A stretch of 64,000 nt of DNA from WHSW01 sp963842795 (GTDB lineage Bacteria; Actinomycetota; Thermoleophilia; Solirubrobacterales; 70-9): the NCBI GenBank assembly GCA_963842795.1, contig CAWJHV010000002.1, positions 1-64,000 on the forward strand. Reading direction: 5' to 3'. The translations under genes and the position numbers were made by a program. Below the pieces are notes generated by a model. It was given only the letters and a program-made list of their open reading frames with translations. It searched no databases and was not told where the DNA came from. Of the stretch, positions 49,508 through 58,160 are shown in pieces. Position 1 is the first letter of the stretch. Each line of letters opens with the position of its first letter.

Positions 49508-49990
49508 TTACGCGGGATGGTTCTCCTTGGCGGTCCACAACGATTGCGGCGGCGCTGAGTCGAGCGCGCGCTGAAGCAGCCCGAGCAGTTGGCGACGCTC
49601 GGCACCGCTCAGCCCGCGCAACACGTCGTCTTCGACCTGCATCGCCAACCCGCGGGCTTGCTCCAGGACCCGCCGGCCCTTGGGCGTGATTGCCACCTCT
49701 CGGGCCCGGCGATCCGTCGCACGGGGCCGGCGCTTGGCCAGTCCTGCGGTCTCGAGCTGGTCGATCAACGAGACCATCGTGCTGGGATCGATGCCCATCG
49801 CGGCGCCGATCTCCTGCTGAATCGCTCCCTCGTGAGCCCCGAGGACGTTGAGGAGCGCGAAGAGCGCCGTCGTCAGGCCAAGCGAATCGAGCGCCTCCGC
49901 CGAGCGCGTATGCGACACCCGCCACAGCCGGAAGAAGAGCTGGCCGGCGAACTCAGCGCCCGCCGTGTCGGCGGATGGGTTCAATGCCAT
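49508..49990 (-). CDS. MarR-family transcriptional regulator
   Basis: 160 residues from ATG at 49990 (a TTG at 50008 would add six). Winged HTH: LFALLNVLGAHEGAIQQEIG, AAMGIDPSTMVSLIDQLETA, GLAKRRPRATDRRAREVAIT. The divergent gap to the PPOX gene contains a perfect ATTTGT-GCT-ACAAAT palindrome and another GCACAA/TTGTGC pair, consistent with control of both the DoxX gene downstream and the PPOX/UvrA-like genes opposite. Confidence 0.92.
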   Translation of the reverse strand: MALNPSADTAGAEFAGQLFFRLWRVSHTRSAEALDSLGLTTALFALLNVLGAHEGAIQQEIGAAMGIDPSTMVSLIDQLETAGLAKRRPRATDRRAREVAITPKGRRVLEQARGLAMQVEDDVLRGLSGAERRQLLGLLQRALDSAPPQSLWTAKENHPA

Positions 49991-50028
49991 TTCGAGATCC
50001 TTGCACAATTAGTCCGCTCCTGTCAATT

Positions 50029-50043
50029 ATTTGTGCTACAAAT
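50029..50043. promoter_or_regulatory. Candidate MarR operator (ATTTGT-GCT-ACAAAT)
   Basis: A perfect 15-bp palindrome in an AT-rich island 39 bp from the MarR ATG and 74 bp before the PPOX ATG. A wider pair GCACAA (50003-50008)/TTGTGC (50031-50036) overlaps it. Confidence 0.6.
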
Positions 50044-50075
50044 TATATACCCGACCTACGACCTCAGGAGCGACC

Positions 50076-50120
50076 ATGAAGGGCTCTTCCACCCAGGGAA
50101 CCAGGACCGTGCTGCGATGA
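50076..50120 (+). CDS. 14-residue leader ORF coupled to the PPOX gene
   Basis: ATG with CAGGAG seven bases upstream encodes MKGSSTQGTRTVLR and ends in an ATGA overlap with the next start at 50117. The better ribosome site belongs to the leader, so it may deliver ribosomes to the downstream gene by coupling. Whether the peptide matters cannot be told. Confidence 0.4.
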   Translation: MKGSSTQGTRTVLR

Positions 50121-50575
50121 GCGCCGACCCCCGCTCCCGCGCCGAGCGACGTCGCGACACCGAGCACCGGCTCGCCCACGACATCGATGCCTGGGTCGCA
50201 AGTGCGTCGGCCGACGGTGCGCCCTATCTGGTGCCGCTGTCCTTCGACTGGGACGGCGAGGCGCTGCTGGTGGCCACGCCGGCGGACAGCCCGACCGGCA
50301 GGAACCTCGCCGCGACCCGAAGCGTCCGCGTGGCGCTGGGGCACACCCGCGACGTGTCAATGGTCGACGGCGAGGTCGAGGTCCTCGAGATCGAGGCGCT
50401 GCCACAGGAGCGAGGCGACCGGTTCGCCGCGCGCGCCGGCTTCGACCCGCGAGCGCTGTCCACGCCGTACCGCTGGTTCCGAATCTCCCCGCGCCGCATC
50501 CAGGCATGGCGCGAGGTGAACGAGCTGCCCGACCGCGAGCTGATGCGCGACGGCCACTGGTTGGTCGACGCCTGA
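50117..50575 (+). CDS. Pyridoxamine 5'-phosphate oxidase-family (PPOX, FMN/F420) protein
   Basis: 152 residues of split-barrel flavoprotein type: WVASASADGAPYLVPLSFDW, ALLVATPADSPTGRNLAATR, SVRVALGHTRDVSMVDGEVE, YRWFRISPRRIQAWREVNE. Such proteins reduce or sequester small molecules using FMN or F420. It is followed 13 bp later by the UvrA-like gene and probably controlled by the divergent MarR. It uses the ATG overlapping the short leader frame. Confidence 0.87.
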   Translation: MSADPRSRAERRRDTEHRLAHDIDAWVASASADGAPYLVPLSFDWDGEALLVATPADSPTGRNLAATRSVRVALGHTRDVSMVDGEVEVLEIEALPQERGDRFAARAGFDPRALSTPYRWFRISPRRIQAWREVNELPDRELMRDGHWLVDA

Positions 50576-50588
50576 CAATGGAGACACG

Positions 50589-52979
<2,391 letters not shown>

Positions 52980-53044
52980 CCCAGGCTCTCGCCGACAGGG
53001 GAGCCGCGGCGACGAGAGCGACCCGGCGCTAGAACTCCCCCGGT

Positions 53045-54631
53045 ATGGACGACCTCGAGGTCTTCATCACGGCGCTCTTCATCTCGGTCGCCGGCCTCAA
53101 CGTGATCGCGCGCTGGCTCGACGTCCCGTACCCGATCGTGCTCGTGCTCGGCGGCGTCCTGCTCGGCGCGGCCCCGGGGATCCCCGAGATCGAGCTCGAC
53201 CCCGACCTCGTCCTGCTCATCTTCCTGCCGCCGCTGCTCTACTCGGCCGCCTTCTTCGCCGACCTACAGGCCCTGCGCGCCGATGCCCGGGCGATCTCCA
53301 CGCTGGCGATCGGGCTCGTCCTGGCGACCACCGTGGTCGTCGCGGTGATCGGCCACGAGCTCATCGACCTGCCGTGGCCCGTGGCGTTCGCGCTCGGCGC
53401 GATCGTCTCGCCGACCGATCCGATCGCCGCCAGCGCGATCATGCGCCGGGTCGGCGCCCCGCGCCGGATCGTCAACGTGATCGAAGGCGAAAGCCTCGTC
53501 AACGACGCCACCGCCCTGGTCGTCTACAGAGTCGCGGTCAGCGCCGCGGTTGGCGCCAGCGTCTCGCTCGCCGAGGCGAGCCTCGACCTCGTAACCGCAG
53601 CGGCCGGCGGGGTCGCGATCGGAATCGCGGTCGGCTACGTGATCGCCGCGATCCGCAGACGGCTCGACGATCCGACGACCGAGATCACGATCTCTTTGTT
53701 CACGGGGTATGCCGCCTTCGTCGGCGCCGACGCGATCGGCGCCTCGGGTGTGCTCGCGGCCGTGACCACGGGCCTCTATCTCGGCTGGCGGGCCCCGCAG
53801 CTGATCACGCCCGAGACCCGCCTCCAGACCTACGCGGTATGGGAGGTGCTCACCTTCCTGATCAACGCCACCCTGTTCATCCTCATCGGCCTCCAACTGC
53901 CGGTGATCCTCGACGGGCTGCGCTCGCTCCCCGCGGGCGAAGTGGCGGGCTACACCGCAGCGGTCTGCGCCACGGTGATCGGCGTGCGATTCGTCTGGAT
54001 GTTCACCACGCCGTACGTGATCCGCGCCCTCGACCGGCGCCCGGCCCAGGTGGCGCGTCGCGGCGACTGGCGTTCGCGCGTCGTGGGGAGTTGGAGCGGG
54101 ATGCGCGGCGCCGTTTCGCTCGCCGCCGCCCTCGCGCTGCCGCTCGAGACCGACGCCGGCGCGCCGCTTCCCGGTCGCGACCTGATCCTGTTCATCACGT
54201 TTGCCTTGATCCTGGTCACGGTCGTGGGCCAGGGCCTGACGCTGCCGGCGCTGATCCGCCGGCTCGGCGTCCACGAGGAGGACGGACTCGAAGAGTCGGA
54301 GGAGACCCGTGCACGGCTGGCGGCGAGCAAGGCGGCCCTGACGCGTCTCGACGAGGTCGCGGCCGAGGAATGGACCCGCGAGGAGACCGTCGAGCGGGTG
54401 CGGGCCCTCTACCGGTACCGCAAGCGCCGCTTCGCGACCCGCGCCGGGATGATCGACGACGAGGACGGGATCGAGGACCGCTCGCTCGCCTATCAGCGGC
54501 TCATGCACGTGCTGTTCGACGCCCAGCGCGAGGCGCTCGTCGCCCTGCGCAACGAAGGCTCTGTCTCGACCGAGGTGCTGCGCAGGATCGAGCACGAGCT
54601 GGATCTCGAGGAATCGCGCCTCGAGGTCTAG
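53045..54631 (+). CDS. CPA1-family Na+/H+ antiporter (NhaP-like)
   Basis: 528 residues. About twelve membrane helices to residue 410, with the ion-binding motifs IVSPTDPIAASAIMRRVG and NVIEGESLVNDATALVVYRV and the conserved GSWSGMRGAVSLAAALALPL. The C-terminal about 110 residues are cytoplasmic, charged and helical (LDEVAAEEWTREETVERVRA), likely regulatory. It exchanges Na+ (or K+) for protons for pH and salt homeostasis. Ends one base before the convergent hydrolase stop. Confidence 0.95.
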   Translation: MDDLEVFITALFISVAGLNVIARWLDVPYPIVLVLGGVLLGAAPGIPEIELDPDLVLLIFLPPLLYSAAFFADLQALRADARAISTLAIGLVLATTVVVAVIGHELIDLPWPVAFALGAIVSPTDPIAASAIMRRVGAPRRIVNVIEGESLVNDATALVVYRVAVSAAVGASVSLAEASLDLVTAAAGGVAIGIAVGYVIAAIRRRLDDPTTEITISLFTGYAAFVGADAIGASGVLAAVTTGLYLGWRAPQLITPETRLQTYAVWEVLTFLINATLFILIGLQLPVILDGLRSLPAGEVAGYTAAVCATVIGVRFVWMFTTPYVIRALDRRPAQVARRGDWRSRVVGSWSGMRGAVSLAAALALPLETDAGAPLPGRDLILFITFALILVTVVGQGLTLPALIRRLGVHEEDGLEESEETRARLAASKAALTRLDEVAAEEWTREETVERVRALYRYRKRRFATRAGMIDDEDGIEDRSLAYQRLMHVLFDAQREALVALRNEGSVSTEVLRRIEHELDLEESRLEV

Positions 54632-54632
54632 C

Positions 54633-56033
54633 TCAGCGCCGCGGGCCGGCGGTGACCTCGCGCAGGAACGGCACCACGGTCTTGGCGAAGCGGTTGTGGC
54701 GCGGGACGTCGAGCAGCGGGTCGAGGTGCCCCATGGCCGGGTCGGAGACGATCGTCGCCTCCGGGATGTCCGAGGAGTGGAAGAACCTGCGGGTCCCCTT
54801 GGCGCCCTGGCCCTTCGAGAGCCCGGTCTCGAAGAAGTAGAGCGGGATGTCGATCTCGTGCAGATGCCACGGACGAAGCCCGAGATAGTCGGTCACCGGG
54901 GTTCGCCGGACGTACTGCATGGCCCTGATCAGGTCGATGCTAAGGCGCTCGGGGAAGTACCACTCGATCCCGTTGCCGGGCTCCTGGGTGAAGCCCGCGC
55001 ACGCCCGCTGCACGCTCGAGTAGCTGCTGTCGATCCAGGGCCGCGGATCGCCGGTGTCGGCGATCCGCCCGGCCCGGACCTTGGTGAAGTAGGCGGCGTT
55101 CTCGAGCAGATAGCCGACGAAGGCCTCGTTGGTGACCGCGACGGGCGGCAGGAGGCCGGGCGGGATCAGCCCGCCCGGGGCGAGCTGAGCAAGCTGCTGC
55201 AGGGTCGAGGCATCGTCGGGCGCGTCCTCGGCGTATTGACACGCGACCTCGGTGGCCACGCCCAGGATCCAGGTCGGCAGGCCGCCACCGAGGAAGTCGT
55301 TCTCGAACGGCGACTGGCCGGCGAGCGCGGCGAGCCTCGCCTTCGCCTCGGCGACCGTCTTCAGCGGGTGGGCGTACTCGGTGCCGCGAAACGCGTCATT
55401 GAAGCCGCCGAACAGCGTGCCGTCGATCTGCACCATGCCGGCGAGATCGCGATACCCGGCGCGACCGTGGAAGTCCCAGGCCGCATACGCCGGAACCGTC
55501 AGGCCACCGAACGAGTGCCCCCCGAGGATCACCTTCCGGCGTCCGTGACCGCGGGCCTTGCGCACCACCCGGCGCAGGTCCTTGAAGGCGATCGAGGCGC
55601 CCCACTTGCGGACGAAGGGCGCGGCGGAATCGGGCACGGGCTCGAACGAGGCGCCATCGACCGGGCCGAGGCCGGAGTAGTACCCGAGCGCCGCGTCGGG
55701 ATCGTTGAGCTCGAAGCCGAAGACGTCCTCGAACGCGTTCGGACGCCGGTCGAGCGCCCAGACGGCGAGCCCGCGGACCTTGCGGGTCAGATACGGGGCG
55801 ATCTCCCGGTAGTTGGCCTGGCCCGAGGGGGAGCCGGGAACCAGGACCAGGACGCTGCTCGGCCGGCGCGGGCCGTACTTGCGCACCCAGACGCGGTCGT
55901 AGGTCGCCGGGCCCGGCCCGGCAGCTCCCTCGATCGCGACGCGCGGCGCCTCGGCGGCCCCGGCCGCCGGGACCATTGAGAGGGCGACCACGGCCGCCAG
56001 AAAACCGACGGCTTTCCACCCACGAACGGACAC
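54633..56033 (-). CDS. Secreted alpha/beta-hydrolase
   Basis: 466 residues with a signal peptide (KAVGFLAAVVALSMVPAAGA, cleavage near AAGAAEA). Fold markers: SSVLVLVPGSPSGQANYREI, AVWALDRRPNAFED, nucleophile elbow VILGGHSFGGLTVPAYAAW, and a late His in DPAMGHLDPLLDVPRHNRF. An extracellular esterase or lipase-like activity is likely, with unknown substrate. It is downstream of the DUF2294 gene by 18 bp and so ends a three-gene operon that starts at 56974. Confidence 0.87.
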   Translation of the reverse strand: MSVRGWKAVGFLAAVVALSMVPAAGAAEAPRVAIEGAAGPGPATYDRVWVRKYGPRRPSSVLVLVPGSPSGQANYREIAPYLTRKVRGLAVWALDRRPNAFEDVFGFELNDPDAALGYYSGLGPVDGASFEPVPDSAAPFVRKWGASIAFKDLRRVVRKARGHGRRKVILGGHSFGGLTVPAYAAWDFHGRAGYRDLAGMVQIDGTLFGGFNDAFRGTEYAHPLKTVAEAKARLAALAGQSPFENDFLGGGLPTWILGVATEVACQYAEDAPDDASTLQQLAQLAPGGLIPPGLLPPVAVTNEAFVGYLLENAAYFTKVRAGRIADTGDPRPWIDSSYSSVQRACAGFTQEPGNGIEWYFPERLSIDLIRAMQYVRRTPVTDYLGLRPWHLHEIDIPLYFFETGLSKGQGAKGTRRFFHSSDIPEATIVSDPAMGHLDPLLDVPRHNRFAKTVVPFLREVTAGPRR

Positions 56034-56051
56034 TCGCCGACCCTTGTTCGT

Positions 56052-56471
56052 TCAGGCCCGCGGTGGGGGCAACGAGCCGCTGTCGGATCGCCGATCGGCG
56101 CGGGCCGCTCCCCTGCCGAACGATGGCTCCAGGGTGAAGATCTCGGTGGCGACATCCGTGTCCCGGTCGTGGCTGCTCGCAAACGAGGCGACGCGCTGGC
56201 GGGTCAGCCTCACGACCGCCGCGACGGCTTCCCGCTTGTAGGCCGCCGGGGTGAGCTCGCCGGCGGCGCGGGCGGTAGCGCGGGTCTGCGGAGCGAGCAT
56301 GCGCTGGTTGAAGGCATCGACGCCATCCACCAGCACGCAGGTGACGACGTTGCCCCGGACCTCGGTCCGGGCGTCCGTCGGCGCCGCGCCGGCGTAGCGC
56401 GTCCACAGAGAGGTGAGCGATCTGGTCACGTCCCCAGACAGCGTCGGGGGCCCGGTCATGGCTGAGGTCAC
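56052..56471 (-). CDS. DUF2294-domain protein (MpsC-like)
   Basis: 139 residues; DVTRSLTSLWTRYAGAAPTD, DARTEVRGNVVTCVLVDGVD and KREAVAAVVRLTRQRVASFA with DVATEIFTLEPSFG match the DUF2294 (MpsC) pattern of the Na-translocating-decarboxylase-like family. The stop is followed 18 bp later by the hydrolase. ATGA overlap with the preceding gene. In Staphylococcus MpsC belongs to a CO2/bicarbonate system; whether that applies here is open. Confidence 0.8.
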   Translation of the reverse strand: MTSAMTGPPTLSGDVTRSLTSLWTRYAGAAPTDARTEVRGNVVTCVLVDGVDAFNQRMLAPQTRATARAAGELTPAAYKREAVAAVVRLTRQRVASFASSHDRDTDVATEIFTLEPSFGRGAARADRRSDSGSLPPPRA

Positions 56472-56974
56472 TTCTCCGCCGGCCGATCGCCGCGCGAGCT
56501 CGCGATCGCTGTCGCGCTCAGCGGCTGGTAGGAGGGCGCGGGGCTCGCGGGTCGCTCTCCCAGCAGCCGATGGTGCACGCGGACGACCTCCTCGAGGACC
56601 TCGGGGCGGTTGGCGAACTTGCGCTCATAGCCGCGAACCTTCTTCACCGTCGCCAGGTCGGCCTTCCCGAGCGCCGCCACGATCTCCTCGACGCTGAGCG
56701 CGTCGTAACCGGACAGCGGCTCGGATCCGCGCATCCACCGCAGCTTGTCGAGCACCGCGTCGCGGTCCTGATGGGAGCGCTCATATCCCTCGATTGCCTC
56801 GAGCTCGACCTGCGAGTGATCGTGGAGCCCGTCGATCACCTGCCGGGCGCCGAGGCGGTCGTAACCGGCGAACGGGAGCGCGGCCTCCGCGACTGGACCC
56901 GGCTCCGCATCGTCGGATTGGACTGAGGACTCGGTGGTCGAGACCCGATCGCGGAGGGTGGTGAGGATGCTCAT
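56468..56974 (-). CDS. Protein with repeated YDxLxxxEV/I helical motifs, function unknown
   Basis: 168 residues. Two similar segments, FAGYDRLGARQVIDGLHDHS and LSGYDALSVEEIVAALGKAD, are each followed by a VELEAIEGYERSHQDR- or VKKVRGYERKFANRP-type helix. They form an internal duplication seen in actinobacterial proteins of unknown function. ATG at 56974 has no strong ribosome site. First gene of the operon leading to the DUF2294 protein and hydrolase; opposite in orientation to the ester-cyclase gene, across a gap that holds copy 1 of the 27-nt repeat. Confidence 0.82.
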   Translation of the reverse strand: MSILTTLRDRVSTTESSVQSDDAEPGPVAEAALPFAGYDRLGARQVIDGLHDHSQVELEAIEGYERSHQDRDAVLDKLRWMRGSEPLSGYDALSVEEIVAALGKADLATVKKVRGYERKFANRPEVLEEVVRVHHRLLGERPASPAPSYQPLSATAIASSRGDRPAEK

Positions 56975-57055
56975 GTGGCGTGCCCTTCCCCGGCGATCCC
57001 GCCGGGACGAAGTGAAGCGGCGAGCTCGCCGCCTGGGCACGAAAGCGTATCACCC

Positions 57056-57082
57056 GATTCATGATTTCTGTGTCCGGAGATC
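57056..57082 (+). repeat. 27-nt repeat, copy 1 (decayed regulator 5' end or operator)
   Basis: 24 of 27 bases match 57787-57813. It contains GATTCATGAT and could encode MISVSGDRLQ..., echoing the regulator start MNSMSGDQEQ, before a stop at about 57140. Preceded by CGTATC at the same distance as in copy 2. Confidence 0.6.
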
Positions 57083-57243
57083 GTCTACAGGAATCACCGG
57101 GACGGACTACACTGCGCCTCGGAGCGCCGTTGGACCGCTGACGAGAGCCACGTGATGCGCGGCCTCCGCTCCACACTCTGGGTGCCCGACTGGGAGCGAC
57201 CCGCTCCACCGGTGGCAGCCCTGCAACGGAAGGAAGTGGCTTC

Positions 57244-57696
57244 ATGGCCACCACTACGCAAGAGAACATTGCCGTCGCGCGACGTCTGCTCGCGGAGACG
57301 TTCGGCGAGGGAAAGCTCGACCTGATCGACGAGCTGTGCGTCGACGGGTACGTCGATCACGACCCGATCATGGGCGACCGCGGCCGCGAGAGCGTCAAGG
57401 AGACCGTCGCGGGCTACCGCGAGGCGTTCCCCGATCTCGCGTTTACGGTCGAGGACGCCTTTGCCGCCGACGACAGGGTCGTCGTCCGCTGGAAGGCCGA
57501 GGGCACGTTCGAGAACGAGTTCATGGGCCAGCAGCCGACCGGTGAGAAGGGCGAGCCGGTCTACGGCATCGCGATCGACCGCTTCGAGGACGGCAAGGTC
57601 GCGGAGTCCTGGACGCAGTGGGACACGCTGCGCTTCATGAGGAACATCGGCGCCATGCCCGAGGCGGGCGAGGTCCCGACCCCGGCCACGGTCTAG
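57244..57696 (+). CDS. SnoaL-like ester cyclase family protein
   Basis: 150 residues: NIAVARRLLAETFGEGKLDL, YVDHDPIMGDRGRESVKETV, AFPDLAFTVEDAFAADDRVV, EPVYGIAIDRFEDGKVAESW, then TQWDTLRFMRN. This is the ester-cyclase/SnoaL subgroup of the NTF2 fold, often with unknown substrate. GGAAGGAAG precedes the ATG. Terminated by the hairpin at 57720 and followed by the small regulator. Confidence 0.9.
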   Translation: MATTTQENIAVARRLLAETFGEGKLDLIDELCVDGYVDHDPIMGDRGRESVKETVAGYREAFPDLAFTVEDAFAADDRVVVRWKAEGTFENEFMGQQPTGEKGEPVYGIAIDRFEDGKVAESWTQWDTLRFMRNIGAMPEAGEVPTPATV

Positions 57697-57719
57697 TAGA
57701 TCGCCGAGCAGGCGCGCGC

Positions 57720-57742
57720 GGGTGGCCGGTTCACGGCCACCC
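57720..57742 (+). terminator. Hairpin terminator after the ester cyclase
   Basis: Eight-bp perfect stem GGGTGGCC/GGCCACCC with a GGTTCAC loop, 24 bp after the stop codon. GC-rich with no T-run, but well placed. Confidence 0.6.
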
Positions 57743-57786
57743 GCCGTGCCGCTTCGCGAGCGAAGCCCGCATAGAACGTATCCTGT

Positions 57787-57813
57787 GATTCATGAATTCG
57801 ATGTCCGGAGATC
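57787..57813 (+). repeat. 27-nt repeat, copy 2 with ATTCATGAAT palindrome, over the regulator start
   Basis: Contains the perfect 10-bp palindrome ATTCATGAAT, into which the ATG of the regulator is built (57792). Its near copy lies at 57056. Possible operator, duplicated gene 5' end, or both. Confidence 0.6.
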
Positions 57814-58136
57814 AGGAGCAGACGACGGGCCTCCCCACAGCGGGCTGGGACTTCCTGACGAACCACGCCCACGTCCTCATCTGCGTCGCCCACGACCCAG
57901 GGATCCGGCTGCGCGACATCGCCACCGCGGTCGGGATCACCGAGCGCGCCGCCCACCGGATCGTCGCCGAGCTGGTCGAGGAGGGATACGTGCTGCGGGA
58001 AAAGCAGGGCCGTCGCAATCGCTACCAGGTGGTCGCGGAGCGGCGCCTCCGCCACCCGCTCGTCGAGGAGCGCGAGATCGGCGACCTGCTCGAGATCGTG
58101 GCCGGGTCGAAGAGGCTCGGGTCGAGCGCTAGCTGA
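57792..58136 (+). CDS. Small winged-helix transcriptional regulator
   Basis: 114 residues. The DNA-binding domain is clear: FLTNHAHVLICVAHDPGIRL, RDIATAVGITERAAHRIVAE, LVEEGYVLREKQGRRNRYQV. It is a stand-alone wHTH (MarR/TrmB-like architecture) with a short C-terminal helix (IGDLLEIVAGSKRL). No ribosome site precedes the ATG; a TATCCT box 9-10 bp before it suggests a leaderless or nearly leaderless message. A second ATG at 57801 is possible. It probably regulates itself and, via copy 1 of the repeat, the neighbouring units. Confidence 0.85.
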   Translation: MNSMSGDQEQTTGLPTAGWDFLTNHAHVLICVAHDPGIRLRDIATAVGITERAAHRIVAELVEEGYVLREKQGRRNRYQVVAERRLRHPLVEEREIGDLLEIVAGSKRLGSSAS

Positions 58137-58160
58137 TCGCCGGTCGGTCCGGGCCCCCGC

